DNA from: Paenibacillus pinisoli
GTDB lineage: Bacteria > Bacillota > Bacilli > Paenibacillales > Paenibacillaceae
NCBI RefSeq assembly: GCF_003605435.1
Contig: NZ_QXQB01000002.1
Location: 248,001-312,000, forward strand
DNA: 64,000 nt
Direction of reading: 5' to 3'
Below are positions 27,258 through 36,855 of the stretch, in pieces. The notes beneath the pieces are model-generated. The model searched no databases, had not been told where the DNA came from, and saw only the letters and a program-made list of their open reading frames with translations. Made by a program: the position numbers and the translations under genes. Positions within the stretch are counted from its first letter, which is position 1; every line of letters begins with the position of its first letter.

Positions 27258-28076
27258 TCAGCCCTTCACAGCGCCTGCCGTAATGCCGCGCGACATCTGC
27301 TCTGTGAACATCAGGTAGATGATGACGGTAGGCAAAGCGATCATCGTCATAACGGCGAACTGAGCGCCGTAGTTGGATGAATATTGCCCCGCAAATTTCA
27401 TGATGGAGAACGGCAGCGTCTTGAACTTCTCCGAGGTGAGGAACGTATTGGCCATAATGAATTCATTCCACCAGCTGATGAAGTTCATGATGCAGGCCGT
27501 TGCCAAAGCAGGCTTCGTCATCGGCAATATAATGCGGAATATAACGCCGTAGACGGAACAGCCATCCATTACCGCAGACTCCTCGATGCTCTTCGGAATG
27601 GTCTCCAGGAAGCCCGAAATAATGAGCATGCTGATCGGCAAAGAGAACGCGATATAAGGCAAGATCAGCGACAAAGGATTGTCGAGCAGATCCATCCAGT
27701 TGAACAAAATAAAATTCGGTAGCAGCGTCGCATGAATCGGCACGATCATGCCCAGCATGATGAGCGCCATCGTCACGCCCCGCAGCTTCCACTCCATGCG
27801 CGTGAACGCATAGCTGAGCATCAGAGACAAGACGGCTGCCACAAGGATCGCCGCCGTTGTAATAAAGGCGCTGTTCCATAGGAACTTCGGCACGCTCCCG
27901 TATGTGAATGCATTCATATAGTTGGACCATTCGAGCTGCTGCGGCCACTTCAGAATGCTGCTGCCGAAGAAGTCTCCGCTCTTCAGGAACGAATAGTTGA
28001 TGAGCCAGATCAGCGGAAACAGCTGAAGCAGCGCAACGATCCAAAGCAGCGTATGCAAAGTGAATTTTCTTACCAT
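27258..28076 (-). CDS. Carbohydrate ABC transporter permease (MalG-like, locus B)
   Basis: A 272-residue CUT1 permease with six predicted helices and EAA loop IEESAVMDGCSVYG followed by ILPMTKP. It ends FTEQMSRGITAGAVKG, typical of MalG/MsmG-type subunits. GGAGACC precedes the ATG. It is last in the binding protein-permease-permease operon. Confidence 0.95.
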   Translation of the reverse strand: MVRKFTLHTLLWIVALLQLFPLIWLINYSFLKSGDFFGSSILKWPQQLEWSNYMNAFTYGSVPKFLWNSAFITTAAILVAAVLSLMLSYAFTRMEWKLRGVTMALIMLGMIVPIHATLLPNFILFNWMDLLDNPLSLILPYIAFSLPISMLIISGFLETIPKSIEESAVMDGCSVYGVIFRIILPMTKPALATACIMNFISWWNEFIMANTFLTSEKFKTLPFSIMKFAGQYSSNYGAQFAVMTMIALPTVIIYLMFTEQMSRGITAGAVKG

Positions 28077-28093
28077 GGTTACGGTCTCCTTCC

Positions 28094-28978
28094 TTAAAAC
28101 TCGCCTACGTCTTTTTTGAATGCGCGGTTCATAATGACAGTAATAATGAGACAGACGATGACGAATATAACCGAGATCGCATTGCCATAGCCGTACAGGG
28201 AAGATGTGAATGCCGTCTTATAGAGATAGTTCCCGATAAATTGCGTCGTATTGAGCGGTCCGCCGTTCGTCATCAGGAAGATGGTCTCCATCTGCTTGAG
28301 GCAAGCCGTCACGGCAATGACGACAGCAACGCGAACCATAGGAGTCAGCAGCGGAATAACGACCTTCGTATACAGCTTGATCCGCCCTGCGCCATCCAGC
28401 TCCGCCGCTTCGTAGAGATCCTTCGGAATGCCCTGAAGCCCTGCATAATATAAGAGCAGCGCGTAGCCGAAGCCTTGCCACATAATAACGAAGATGACGC
28501 ACCAGATGGCAAGCTTGGGATCGCCGAGCCAGTCCTGCTTGAGGCTCTCCAGACCGACGGCGGTCAGAAATTTGTTCAGGACGCCATAGTTGGGATGGAA
28601 GACGCTGACCCACATCTTGGACGTTACGACGATCGATATAACAGCAGGTATGAAGAAAATGGTGCGGAATATCTTCTCGAATCTGCCTGCGTTCGTGACC
28701 AGGATTGAGAATAGCAGCGCGATGGGATGCTGCAGCAGCAGCGTCGCCGCGAGCAGCAGCAGCGCATTCATGAGCGACCGCCAGAATACGGGGTCGTTGA
28801 ACAGAATCTTCATATAATTATCAAGGCCTACGAATTGGTAATTTCCAATTCCCCGCCAATCCGTCATGCCATAATAGGCGCTCATCATAATAGGAAAACA
28901 CACCATGAACAAAAACAGGAATAATCCCGGCGCGACCAGCACGAAGATTGTTTTTCGATTACTAAGCAGCTTATGCAT
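28094..28978 (-). CDS. Sugar ABC transporter permease (MalF-like, locus B)
   Basis: A 294-residue CUT1 permease. The first helix is FVLVAPGLFLFLFMV, the GNYQFVGLDNY segment follows it, and the EAA loop is YEAAELDGAGRIKLY. GGCGGAG precedes the ATG, and the partner permease starts 17 bases later. An internal terminator-like hairpin separates it from the binding protein gene. Confidence 0.95.
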   Translation of the reverse strand: MHKLLSNRKTIFVLVAPGLFLFLFMVCFPIMMSAYYGMTDWRGIGNYQFVGLDNYMKILFNDPVFWRSLMNALLLLAATLLLQHPIALLFSILVTNAGRFEKIFRTIFFIPAVISIVVTSKMWVSVFHPNYGVLNKFLTAVGLESLKQDWLGDPKLAIWCVIFVIMWQGFGYALLLYYAGLQGIPKDLYEAAELDGAGRIKLYTKVVIPLLTPMVRVAVVIAVTACLKQMETIFLMTNGGPLNTTQFIGNYLYKTAFTSSLYGYGNAISVIFVIVCLIITVIMNRAFKKDVGEF

Positions 28979-29030
28979 GTTCTCTCCGCCTCCCGGCTTC
29001 GCTTTTCTTTACTGAAATCTGGTTTTGCCT

Positions 29031-29067
29031 GAAAAAGGGGAGCAGCGAAAGGATTTTCACTGCTCCC
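29031..29067 (-). terminator. Intercistronic terminator-like hairpin between binding protein and permeases
   Basis: GGGAGCAGCGAAA and TTTCACTGCTCCC form a long stem running into T5 on the minus strand. Lying between the binding protein and its permeases, it probably allows partial read-through, giving more binding protein than permease, or protects the upstream message. Confidence 0.78.
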
Positions 29068-29084
29068 GGTTGCTTCTTCGTACG

Positions 29085-30440
29085 TTATGGCAATAATGCA
29101 ACCGCAGCGTCAAGCTCTTTCAAGAAGTCCTCAGGAGAAATCGCCTTGCCGAACAGCTTCTGGTGAGCTTCCATTACTTTTGTTTTGTACTCATCCGTGC
29201 CCAGGTCGTGGAACGGCGTGTTGGATGCGGAAGTCGTGGAGCCGAATACGTCTACCAGACCTTTTTGCAAAGCGGACTCTTCGCCAGTCAGGAACTCGTC
29301 GAACTTCTGGGCAGGCGTGCCGGAACCTGTCTGCCACAGCTGCTTCGCCCAATTCTCAGGCTTGAAGAAGTATTGCATGAATTTAACGGCTTCTTCCGGA
29401 TGCTTCGTGCTCTTCGAGATGGAGTAGCCGCCGCCGAACCATGCAGCCAGATCGCTCGCTTTGCCTTTGTCGGATGTCGGGTAGGAGATTGCGCCTACAT
29501 TATCGCGGAACTCGGCAGGGAAGTTCTCGTCCGTTGCAAGCCCTGCTTCCCAGTTGCCCATGACGTACATAGCGGCTTGGCCTTGACCGAACAGGTTGCG
29601 GGAAGTGCCGTAGTCTGCAGTCAAGAAGCCGTCTGCGAATGCTTTGGCATCAGCCAGGTCAAGAATGGATTGCGCCGCAGCCAAGAAGTCTGCATTGCCG
29701 GAGAACGTGCCTTCGCCGTTCAGCACCGCGTCGATTTTGTTGAAGTCGCCGCTAGTGCGCTGCTGGGCGTATTCGAACCAGATTGGCAAGGACCAGCCTT
29801 CCATCGCGTTGGTCGTGATCGGGTTAATGCCTTTTGCACGGAATTGCTTGGATACTTCTACAAGATCGGCAACCGTTGCCGGTACGGCAATGCCGTTGTC
29901 GTCGAACAGTTTTTTATTGTAGTAGAGAACCAGGAAGTCCGTATTGCGCGGCAGGCCGTACAGCTTGCCGTCTTGCGAGAAGCCGTCTGTGGAGCCGGCG
30001 ATGAAGCCGCTGGATTCGAAGTCAGAAGGGTTCAGCTCAAGCAGCATTCCGCTGTCGATCAGCGGTTTGATGAAGGAAGGCTGACCCCACGATTGGATGA
30101 TATCGGGAAGCGACTCTGTGGACGCATATACCTTCGCTTTTGCTTTGTATGGCTCGTCTTGGAGCGCTTCTACTTCAATCTTTACATTCGGATTCTCTTG
30201 CATGTAGGAATCGATAATAGCTTGCTCGATCTTGCCCATGCCGTTGGAACGGTCGGCAAGCGCCGAGAAGAACTTCAGCGTAATTTGCTCCGGTGTCCCG
30301 TTATCTGCGGACGGAGTCGTCTCAGGCGCGTTGGAAGGCGAATTCGTCGGGTTATTCCCGTTATTCGTATTTTTGTTGCCGCATGCCGCCATCGTGAAGA
30401 CAAGAATGACAGCCGCACAGATTGTAAGCCACTTCTTCAT
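29085..30440 (-). CDS. Extracellular solute-binding lipoprotein (locus B)
   Basis: A 451-residue family 1 (CUT1) sugar-binding lipoprotein. Signal MKKWLTICAAVILVFTMAAC with the lipobox Cys at 20, then an Asn/Thr/Pro/Ser linker. The start at 30440 has AGGTGGGG upstream; the open frame to 30530 extends into the promoter, where TATAAT lies at 30499-30494 on the minus strand. It feeds the two downstream permeases. The ligand is unknown; the divergent kinase/regulator pair is the likely control. Confidence 0.93.
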   Translation of the reverse strand: MKKWLTICAAVILVFTMAACGNKNTNNGNNPTNSPSNAPETTPSADNGTPEQITLKFFSALADRSNGMGKIEQAIIDSYMQENPNVKIEVEALQDEPYKAKAKVYASTESLPDIIQSWGQPSFIKPLIDSGMLLELNPSDFESSGFIAGSTDGFSQDGKLYGLPRNTDFLVLYYNKKLFDDNGIAVPATVADLVEVSKQFRAKGINPITTNAMEGWSLPIWFEYAQQRTSGDFNKIDAVLNGEGTFSGNADFLAAAQSILDLADAKAFADGFLTADYGTSRNLFGQGQAAMYVMGNWEAGLATDENFPAEFRDNVGAISYPTSDKGKASDLAAWFGGGYSISKSTKHPEEAVKFMQYFFKPENWAKQLWQTGSGTPAQKFDEFLTGEESALQKGLVDVFGSTTSASNTPFHDLGTDEYKTKVMEAHQKLFGKAISPEDFLKELDAAVALLP

Positions 30441-30689
30441 GGATACCCCACCTTTTCTATTGTTGAACAAGCTGTTGTCCTGTTCTGCACTCATTATAGC
30501 CCGAAAGATTTCGACAAAAATATGCTTCATATTTTAGAAGAACTGCTTCATTTTTTGGATCATAAGCGAAAACATGCCTCCGCTCACCCAATTCTTGCTA
30601 TACTGATTGTACGAAATAACCAATCGATAGCGCGATCTACACAACGCCGCTTTCTATTCCTAAATATGATGACAGCAGGTGATCCCGGC

Positions 30690-32507
30690 ATGAGCAGGCT
30701 CGCTCCTTTCTTCCGCAATATGCCCCTGCAGCGGAAGCTGCTGGCGCTCGTCGTTCCGCTGCTGATTGTAACGGTCGGCGCAACGGGCTTCTATTCGTAT
30801 TCCATCGCATCCCGCGAGGTTGTAGACAAAATTCGCCAAGCCCAGCTGAACATGGCTGTGAAGACGAAGGACCAGCTCGACCACTTCGCCCAAAATTCCG
30901 TCAGCTTCACGAACTATCTCTTCCTGAACGCATCTGTGCAGGAGATGGTATTGAACGGCGACACGCCCTACCGGCGCGATCTGGTGTTCAAGAGCCTGCT
31001 GCCGCTTATGGTTACGGGCGAGACGATCCAGTCGCTTATCCTGTATGCGGTCAAGAACGACAGCTCGGCCAGCAGCCCGTTCGTGATTACCCAGACGGGA
31101 ATTGCAAGCGCTATCAGCTATGACCGCTTCAAGGAAACGCCCTACTTCGAGAGGCTTCGGACATCTCCCGGCAACCAGCTCTGGGATATGCTGCGCCCCG
31201 AGGACAACGTACTGCCGGGCGATTATCACCATAAGCTTGTCTATATCAAGCCGTACAAAAACTACCGCTACCAGCCTAGCGGACTGCTGGTCGTCGGCAT
31301 GGACGCCGACAAGCTCAGCCGCAATCTGTTCCACGAAGCGAAGGACGCCACCCAGTTCATCATGAATGACGACGGCACCGTGCTTGCCGCCACCAATGTA
31401 GCGTGGATCGGCTTGTCTGTCAACGAGCTTCCCATCTATGCGCTGGAGGGCACGGTCCAATCGGCGACCCCTGCGGAGACGCTGGATATGCTGAAGCAGC
31501 GGGAGGATCTCATCGTCTCGGATGCCGTCTCCGCTATAACCGGGTGGCATTCCGTCGTTATCCAGGATCGAAGCAAGCTGGTCGCGGAGCTGAAAAATAT
31601 CGGCTCCGCCACAATCTCTATTACGATTGCCGTCTGCCTCATCGCCATCTTGATGTCCTGGATTATAGCCAAAATCATCACCAATCCGATGAAAAAGCTG
31701 ATGCATTCCATGAAGGCGCTCCAGATCGGCGACTTCTCGCAGCGAGTCGATATTGAGGGCCACGACGAATTCGGCAGGCTTGGCTACTTGTACAATTCCA
31801 TGGTCGGGCGGATTAAGGCGCTCATCGACGATGTGTATGCCTCCAGCCTGAAGCAGAGGGAAGCGGAGCTTAAGGCGCTGCAATCCCAGATCAACCCGCA
31901 TTTTCTGTACAATACATTAAATATGATCAATTGGAGCGCTCTGCAAAAGGGCGATAAGGAAATCTCCGAGATGGTCGTCTCGCTGTCGCAGGTATTCCGC
32001 CTCAGCCTGAACAGCGGCAACGAATTTGTCGAGCTGGAGCAGGAGGTCGAGCTTGTGCGCCATTACCTGTATCTCCAGAAAAAACGCTATCCGACCAGAC
32101 TCTACTTCGAGATTGAGATGGAGCCGTCGCTTAGGCACTTCCGCATGCCGAAGCTGCTGCTTCAGCCGCTGGTGGAAAATGCCATCATTTATTCCATCGA
32201 GCAAGCAGAGGGCACGGGCAATATCTTCATCCGTGCCAGCCGCGAGGAGGGGTGGATCGTGCTGGAAGTAACGGACAACGGTCCGGGCATGCCGGCCGAG
32301 CTGGTGCAGCAGTTGAACGCCTCCGGCACGCCTTTATCCGCCAGGCTGCCAAGCGAGGGCTCCAGATCCGGCATGGCGATCGCCAATATCCGGGAAAGAC
32401 TGGCCTTGTTCTATAAGGAAGCCGTCTTCGAAATCGAGAGCAGAGAGGGAATCGGGACACGCATCCAAGTTCGAATCAAAGAGGGGGACTCTGGCCATGA
32501 CCATTAA
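30690..32507 (+). CDS. YesM-type sensor histidine kinase (locus B)
   Basis: A 605-residue membrane kinase with helices at about 17-38 and 306-328, a large extracellular dCache-like sensor between them, HAMP, phosphoacceptor H404 in QSQINPHFLYNTL, and HATPase motifs ENAIIYS, DNGPGMP and GMAIANIRERL. The start at 30690 follows AGGTGAT by about eight bases; an ATG at 30666 is the alternative. The open frame extends far upstream only because it lies antisense to the binding protein gene. It overlaps the regulator gene by 11 bases. Confidence 0.94.
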   Translation: MSRLAPFFRNMPLQRKLLALVVPLLIVTVGATGFYSYSIASREVVDKIRQAQLNMAVKTKDQLDHFAQNSVSFTNYLFLNASVQEMVLNGDTPYRRDLVFKSLLPLMVTGETIQSLILYAVKNDSSASSPFVITQTGIASAISYDRFKETPYFERLRTSPGNQLWDMLRPEDNVLPGDYHHKLVYIKPYKNYRYQPSGLLVVGMDADKLSRNLFHEAKDATQFIMNDDGTVLAATNVAWIGLSVNELPIYALEGTVQSATPAETLDMLKQREDLIVSDAVSAITGWHSVVIQDRSKLVAELKNIGSATISITIAVCLIAILMSWIIAKIITNPMKKLMHSMKALQIGDFSQRVDIEGHDEFGRLGYLYNSMVGRIKALIDDVYASSLKQREAELKALQSQINPHFLYNTLNMINWSALQKGDKEISEMVVSLSQVFRLSLNSGNEFVELEQEVELVRHYLYLQKKRYPTRLYFEIEMEPSLRHFRMPKLLLQPLVENAIIYSIEQAEGTGNIFIRASREEGWIVLEVTDNGPGMPAELVQQLNASGTPLSARLPSEGSRSGMAIANIRERLALFYKEAVFEIESREGIGTRIQVRIKEGDSGHDH

Positions 32508-34134
32508 GATGATCGTCGCTGAGGATGAACAGTTTTTCCGCGAGGGCATTGTCGGCTCTATCGATTGGAAATTATACGATATTGAAATTGTCGGCGAAGC
32601 CGAGAATGGCAAGCAGGCTCTCGACTTGATGCATGAAGCGCGCGCAGACCTGCTGCTGACCGACATCCGCATGCCGTTCATGAACGGGCTCGATCTTATC
32701 CGCGCAGCCAAGGATGCAGGCATGACCTTCCACTCCATTCTGCTGACCGGCTACAACGAATTCGACTACGCGAAGGAGGCGATTACCCTCGGCGTATCCG
32801 ACTATTTGGTGAAGCCTTGCATGCCGCATGACATTCTGCGCGTCGTTCTGGATGTGAAGAAAAAAATCGAGACGGCTGAACATAGAGGCCGCAAGTTTTC
32901 CGAGCTAAGCCGTACATGGAACCGCAGCATCCAGCTGCTGAAGAACGGGATCTTGTCCCAATGGATTCAGCAGCCGCTTATGCCGCTGGAGGAGAGAGGC
33001 GTATCCATGCGCGAGCTCAATCTGTCGCTTCTGCCGGAGCCGATTATGGTCGGTCGAATCGAGATCGATGCGGGCGAGAATGGCACTGGCATCCGAAGCA
33101 ACCGGGATCTGGAGCTGATGCGCTATGCAATATTGAACATTACGGACGAGACGCTGCGCCCCCATTTTGACGGCAAGCTGGAGGTGTTCCGCCATGGCGA
33201 TGAGCTGTTATGGATGGCGAACGACCCCGGCAATTATACGGATGCTTCCCATGTGGAGGGACTGCGGCTGCTGAAGCAAAATCTGGAGGGCTATCTCAGC
33301 TTGACGGTCAGCCTCTCGCTGAGCTCCGTACAGCCCTCCGTCAACGATGCCAAAACAGCGTACGAGGAAGCCAGCAAAGCGATGGAGGCGCGATTCTATC
33401 AAGGCAAAGGCGGCATCTTCCTCTTCAATGATCTGAAGGGCGAACGCTCCGGCGAAATATCCATTATGGACGATCCCTTTCTGGAGCGAATCGAGAAGGA
33501 GCTGCTGTCCCATCTTCAGGTCAGCCAGTACGGAGGCGCTGTGGATGCCATTGATGCGGCGATTGCCTATCTCAAGGAGAGAACGACCTATTCCCGTCCC
33601 GAGATTATTTGGCGCGTCAGCGGCATCGTCATGGAATTGCAGCGTATTGCGAAGGAAAGGCTTGCCGGAACGATCGAGTGGCATAACCATCCGATCAACT
33701 GGATTGAAAGCGTGCCGAATATGGAGACGCTGGATGATTGCTCCGTCATTTTGCAAAAAATCATACAGAACATCGCCCAAACCTCATCGGTCCAGAAGCA
33801 GCTGCACCGCACCGTACAGGCGACTCTGGAGCTAATCAAAACCAAATACGACACGAACCTGACGCTGGAGCTGGCCGCGAAGGAAACCTTCGTCAGCAAC
33901 TCCTACTTAAGCTCCCTGTTCAAGCAGGAGCTTGGCGTCAATTTCCTCGATTATTTGCACCAATACCGGGTAGAGCGCGCCAAGGAGCTGCTGCGTGAGC
34001 ATTATAAGATATATGCGGTCGCCAAGCTGGTCGGCTATGGGGAGGAACGGCATTTCAGCTCCACCTTCAAGAAGTGGACCGGCATGACGCCAAGCCAATA
34101 CCAGAAGGGGAACGCGCAAGAGGGCAGCCATTAG
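32497..34134 (+). CDS. YesN-type response regulator with AraC output (locus B)
   Basis: A 545-residue regulator with a receiver domain (D56 in LTDIRMPFMNG; Lys in YLVKPCMP), a middle region, and a C-terminal AraC domain (LELAAKETFVSNSYLSSLFKQELG; AKLVGYGEERHFSSTFKKWTGMTPSQY). Its start lies inside the end of the kinase gene, implying coupled translation. It probably activates the divergent binding protein/permease operon. Confidence 0.95.
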   Translation: MTIKMIVAEDEQFFREGIVGSIDWKLYDIEIVGEAENGKQALDLMHEARADLLLTDIRMPFMNGLDLIRAAKDAGMTFHSILLTGYNEFDYAKEAITLGVSDYLVKPCMPHDILRVVLDVKKKIETAEHRGRKFSELSRTWNRSIQLLKNGILSQWIQQPLMPLEERGVSMRELNLSLLPEPIMVGRIEIDAGENGTGIRSNRDLELMRYAILNITDETLRPHFDGKLEVFRHGDELLWMANDPGNYTDASHVEGLRLLKQNLEGYLSLTVSLSLSSVQPSVNDAKTAYEEASKAMEARFYQGKGGIFLFNDLKGERSGEISIMDDPFLERIEKELLSHLQVSQYGGAVDAIDAAIAYLKERTTYSRPEIIWRVSGIVMELQRIAKERLAGTIEWHNHPINWIESVPNMETLDDCSVILQKIIQNIAQTSSVQKQLHRTVQATLELIKTKYDTNLTLELAAKETFVSNSYLSSLFKQELGVNFLDYLHQYRVERAKELLREHYKIYAVAKLVGYGEERHFSSTFKKWTGMTPSQYQKGNAQEGSH

Positions 34135-34146
34135 GCTGCCCTCTTG
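34117..34146 (+). terminator. Hairpin spanning the regulator's stop codon
   Basis: CAAGAGGGCAGCC and GGCTGCCCTCTTG pair perfectly over 13 bases with the stop codon TAG at the loop and start of the right arm. The following T run is weak (TTGTATCGT). The left arm is within the coding region. Confidence 0.65.
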
Positions 34147-34170
34147 TATCGTACGGCTCATCATGCCGCC

Positions 34171-35859
34171 TTACTGCTCCTTCTTCTCCAGCAGCAGCCA
34201 CTTCACTCGCAGCGGCCCGCTGGAACACCGAAGTGTGAGATTATGCTCGCCTTGGCTAACCGCGCCAAGCACGACCGATTCCGAAGCATGCCAGCCGCCT
34301 TCCGCTGCCTTCACTCCACCCACTGCTTTACCGTCCAGTAAGAGCTCCAGCTCTCCGATGCTGCCCGCTGCCTGCATCTTCAATTGCACGCTTATTGCGC
34401 TGCCCGGGTCATTGTCATCGCCGATGAAGCTATAGCTGAACCAATCTCCCTCGGACAGCTCCAGACATAACCAGTCATCCGGCTGCCATTCCTCGCCGCC
34501 TCCATGCGCGAAGTTAGCGCTCTCCCTCTCGCTCTCGACGAACCGGATATTCGTGCGGTCTCCTGTACGAAAGCCTGTAGCGCATGCTGCATCCCGCGTC
34601 TTGTCCCCATCAGAGCCGAATCCGTAACTGACGCCTTCGCCCTTGTAGCCGTAGAAGACAGCCGGAATTCGAACCGGAGCGCGGCGCAGGAGCGACCGCG
34701 CAACTTCCGGGTAATAGTCGCATTGGTCCAGCTTCATCAGACGCAGATAGTCCCACAGGATTCGTTCCGCCGCTTGCGCATCCGGCTTCTCGCCGCCTTG
34801 CAAATAGCCAGTCAGCAGCTCCCAGCCCTCCGGCCTGCGAATGGAACAAGGAGAATTGGTGGTGTCCAGCTTCTTCCACGTCCAGAAGTTCCATGATATA
34901 TGATGATCCTCGAACAGCTGGAACGCGCCGGTATACCAGTCCTTATTGTTCTCGCCGCCTTCGCCCATGAAGATCGGCACATTCCACTTCTCGCGGAGCT
35001 CCAGGTATTGAGCGATGCTTTCTGTATCGGGATTGTTCCAATACTTATGGAATTGCAGCAGCACATTGCCATCGATCGGATCCTCCCCGAACGCCTCCTC
35101 GAAGATGGACCAATCCGTCGACCAATGCACGCCTTCCAATATAATCATGTGTTGCTGGTCCACCTCGCGAATCGCCTGTACGATCTCACGGTAGAGCGGC
35201 ATCACTTTATCGTTATAAGCGGCGAACCATTCCGGCAGCGGCTCATTCAGCAGATCATAGCCGGCAATGATCCAGTCATCCCGATATCTGCTCGCCAGCA
35301 TGCGCCACATATCCACCGTCTGCCGCCAATGACGCTCTTCCCTGAACAGGTCGGGACGGTCAAATTCCGAATCGTCGATGTTGGCGCCGGTCTGTCCGCC
35401 GGGAGCGCCGTGCAAATCCAGGATCACGTACAGGCCGTACAATCTGCACCAATCGATCACCCGATCCAGCAGCACCATACGGTCCTCCCGGTAAGGAGCC
35501 AAGCCGTCCGCAGCTGCTTCTGAGCTGTCATCCAGCAGGAAGCGGCTATTGACAGGCAGGCGGACGGAGTTAAACCCTTCATCCGCAATTCTCGCAATAT
35601 CCTCTTCGGCGACATAGCGATAATAGTAGGAGGACCAGAATTGTCCGGCTTTCTCCTTGCCGATCAATCGTTCGATCATGGCCTCAATCTTGCGGGGACG
35701 GTCTCCCTCCTTGGGGAACTTCCACATATAGCCCTCCGGCAGCAGCCAGCTGCCGAATCCGACGCCGCGCAGCACAATTTCCTCTCCGGCTCCGTTGCGA
35801 AGAACTTTTCCGTCTGCCCGAAGAAAACCTGTCACTTCCCGTTTTCTGTCCAATGTCAA
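34171..35859 (-). CDS. Glycoside hydrolase family 5 enzyme with C-terminal beta-sandwich (locus C)
   Basis: A 562-residue hydrolase. The catalytic barrel (about 1-400) has the acid/base Glu in YDLLNEPLPEW and the nucleophile Glu in IFMGEGGEN, plus VILDLHGAPGGQ and LEGVHWSTDW, typical of GH5 glucanases related to exo-beta-1,3-glucanases. Residues after about 420 look like a CBM6-type carbohydrate-binding sandwich (GGGEEWQPDDWLCLELSEGDW, ending in GPLRVKWLLLEKKE). There is no signal peptide, so it should act in the cytoplasm on imported oligosaccharides. The start is TTG with AGGAGGGA upstream. It follows the two permease genes in locus C. Confidence 0.92.
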   Translation of the reverse strand: MTLDRKREVTGFLRADGKVLRNGAGEEIVLRGVGFGSWLLPEGYMWKFPKEGDRPRKIEAMIERLIGKEKAGQFWSSYYYRYVAEEDIARIADEGFNSVRLPVNSRFLLDDSSEAAADGLAPYREDRMVLLDRVIDWCRLYGLYVILDLHGAPGGQTGANIDDSEFDRPDLFREERHWRQTVDMWRMLASRYRDDWIIAGYDLLNEPLPEWFAAYNDKVMPLYREIVQAIREVDQQHMIILEGVHWSTDWSIFEEAFGEDPIDGNVLLQFHKYWNNPDTESIAQYLELREKWNVPIFMGEGGENNKDWYTGAFQLFEDHHISWNFWTWKKLDTTNSPCSIRRPEGWELLTGYLQGGEKPDAQAAERILWDYLRLMKLDQCDYYPEVARSLLRRAPVRIPAVFYGYKGEGVSYGFGSDGDKTRDAACATGFRTGDRTNIRFVESERESANFAHGGGEEWQPDDWLCLELSEGDWFSYSFIGDDNDPGSAISVQLKMQAAGSIGELELLLDGKAVGGVKAAEGGWHASESVVLGAVSQGEHNLTLRCSSGPLRVKWLLLEKKEQ

Positions 35860-35928
35860 TGAATGTCCCTCCTGTCATGATGAGTACCCATGATACTTCT
35901 CCATCTATTCGAATGACTCTGCATCAAA

Positions 35929-36855
35929 CTAAGCTTTGATCGCCCCTTCGGCAATGCCGTGCAAAATATACTTCTGGAGCGCGAGATATAAGATGATGAC
36001 CGGCAGCATAGCCAGCACAAGCGAAGCTAGTATCGCAGACCAGTCGTTATTGTATTCACCGAACAGCATATTGGTAGAAAGCAGCAGCGTATAACTCTTG
36101 TAATCCGTAAGCACCAGCAATGGAAGCAGGAAGTCGTTCCACATCCATAGCGTATTCAATATCGCAATCGTCGCCGTTATCGGCATAAGCAGCGGCAGAA
36201 TGACTGTGAAAAACAATCGGAATTCTCCGCATCCGTCTATCAATGCCGCTTCATCCAGCTCCTTCGGCACCGACTTGACGAAGCCGTGATACAGGAAGAT
36301 CGCCATCGCTACGCCAAGGCCGATGTACAAGAGGCCAAGCCCCGCTGTCGAGCCTTGGAGACGAAGCTCCTTGCTGATCGTCACAAGCGTTATCATAATC
36401 GAATGGAACGGAATTAAGGTCGACATAATAAACAGCCCGAACAGAAAGCCGCTCAGCTTCCCCGGTGTCCTTGACAGCTTGTAGCCCGCCATGGAGGAGA
36501 ACCATACGATGCCTGTCAGCCCAACTGCAACCACTACAAATGTGTTGCCCAGACTGCGCAAGTAACGGGTTTTCTGAAAAGCGTCCGCATAGTTGCCGAG
36601 CTCCGGCACCGCAGGCCACGCAAGTATGTTGGTCAGCATGTCTCCCTGCGTCTTCACCGAATTCAGCAGCGCCATATAGATCGGGAATAACGTAAATAAC
36701 GCAGCTATAAGAAGGAATAGCCATACCGCCGCTATGCCAATCCGTCTGCCGATAAGCCCGCTGCCCTCACTGCCGGGAGGCTTCATCGCTAGGCTGCCGT
36801 TCAGCCTATTCATCTTCTTCCCGCTATCGCTATTGGGAATTTTGTCCATGCTCAT
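35929..36855 (-). CDS. Carbohydrate ABC transporter permease (MalG-like, locus C)
   Basis: A 308-residue CUT1 permease. A polar N-terminal extension of about 38 residues precedes the first helix; the EAA loop reads LDEAALIDGCGEFR, and the protein ends LQKYILHGIAEGAIKA. Its ATG overlaps the stop of the partner permease (ATGA), showing tight coupling. Confidence 0.95.
   Translation of the reverse strand: MSMDKIPNSDSGKKMNRLNGSLAMKPPGSEGSGLIGRRIGIAAVWLFLLIAALFTLFPIYMALLNSVKTQGDMLTNILAWPAVPELGNYADAFQKTRYLRSLGNTFVVVAVGLTGIVWFSSMAGYKLSRTPGKLSGFLFGLFIMSTLIPFHSIMITLVTISKELRLQGSTAGLGLLYIGLGVAMAIFLYHGFVKSVPKELDEAALIDGCGEFRLFFTVILPLLMPITATIAILNTLWMWNDFLLPLLVLTDYKSYTLLLSTNMLFGEYNNDWSAILASLVLAMLPVIILYLALQKYILHGIAEGAIKA

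Noticed and set aside
29163-30666. Long plus-strand open frame joined to the locus B kinase
   Set aside because: It is antisense to the binding protein gene, whose lipobox, linker and family features are clear; the kinase has its own start with a ribosome binding site at 30690.
30660-31901. 413-codon minus-strand open frame inside the locus B kinase gene
   Set aside because: Antisense shadow of a gene with intact HAMP and kinase motifs; the translation has no recognisable domain and no ribosome binding site.
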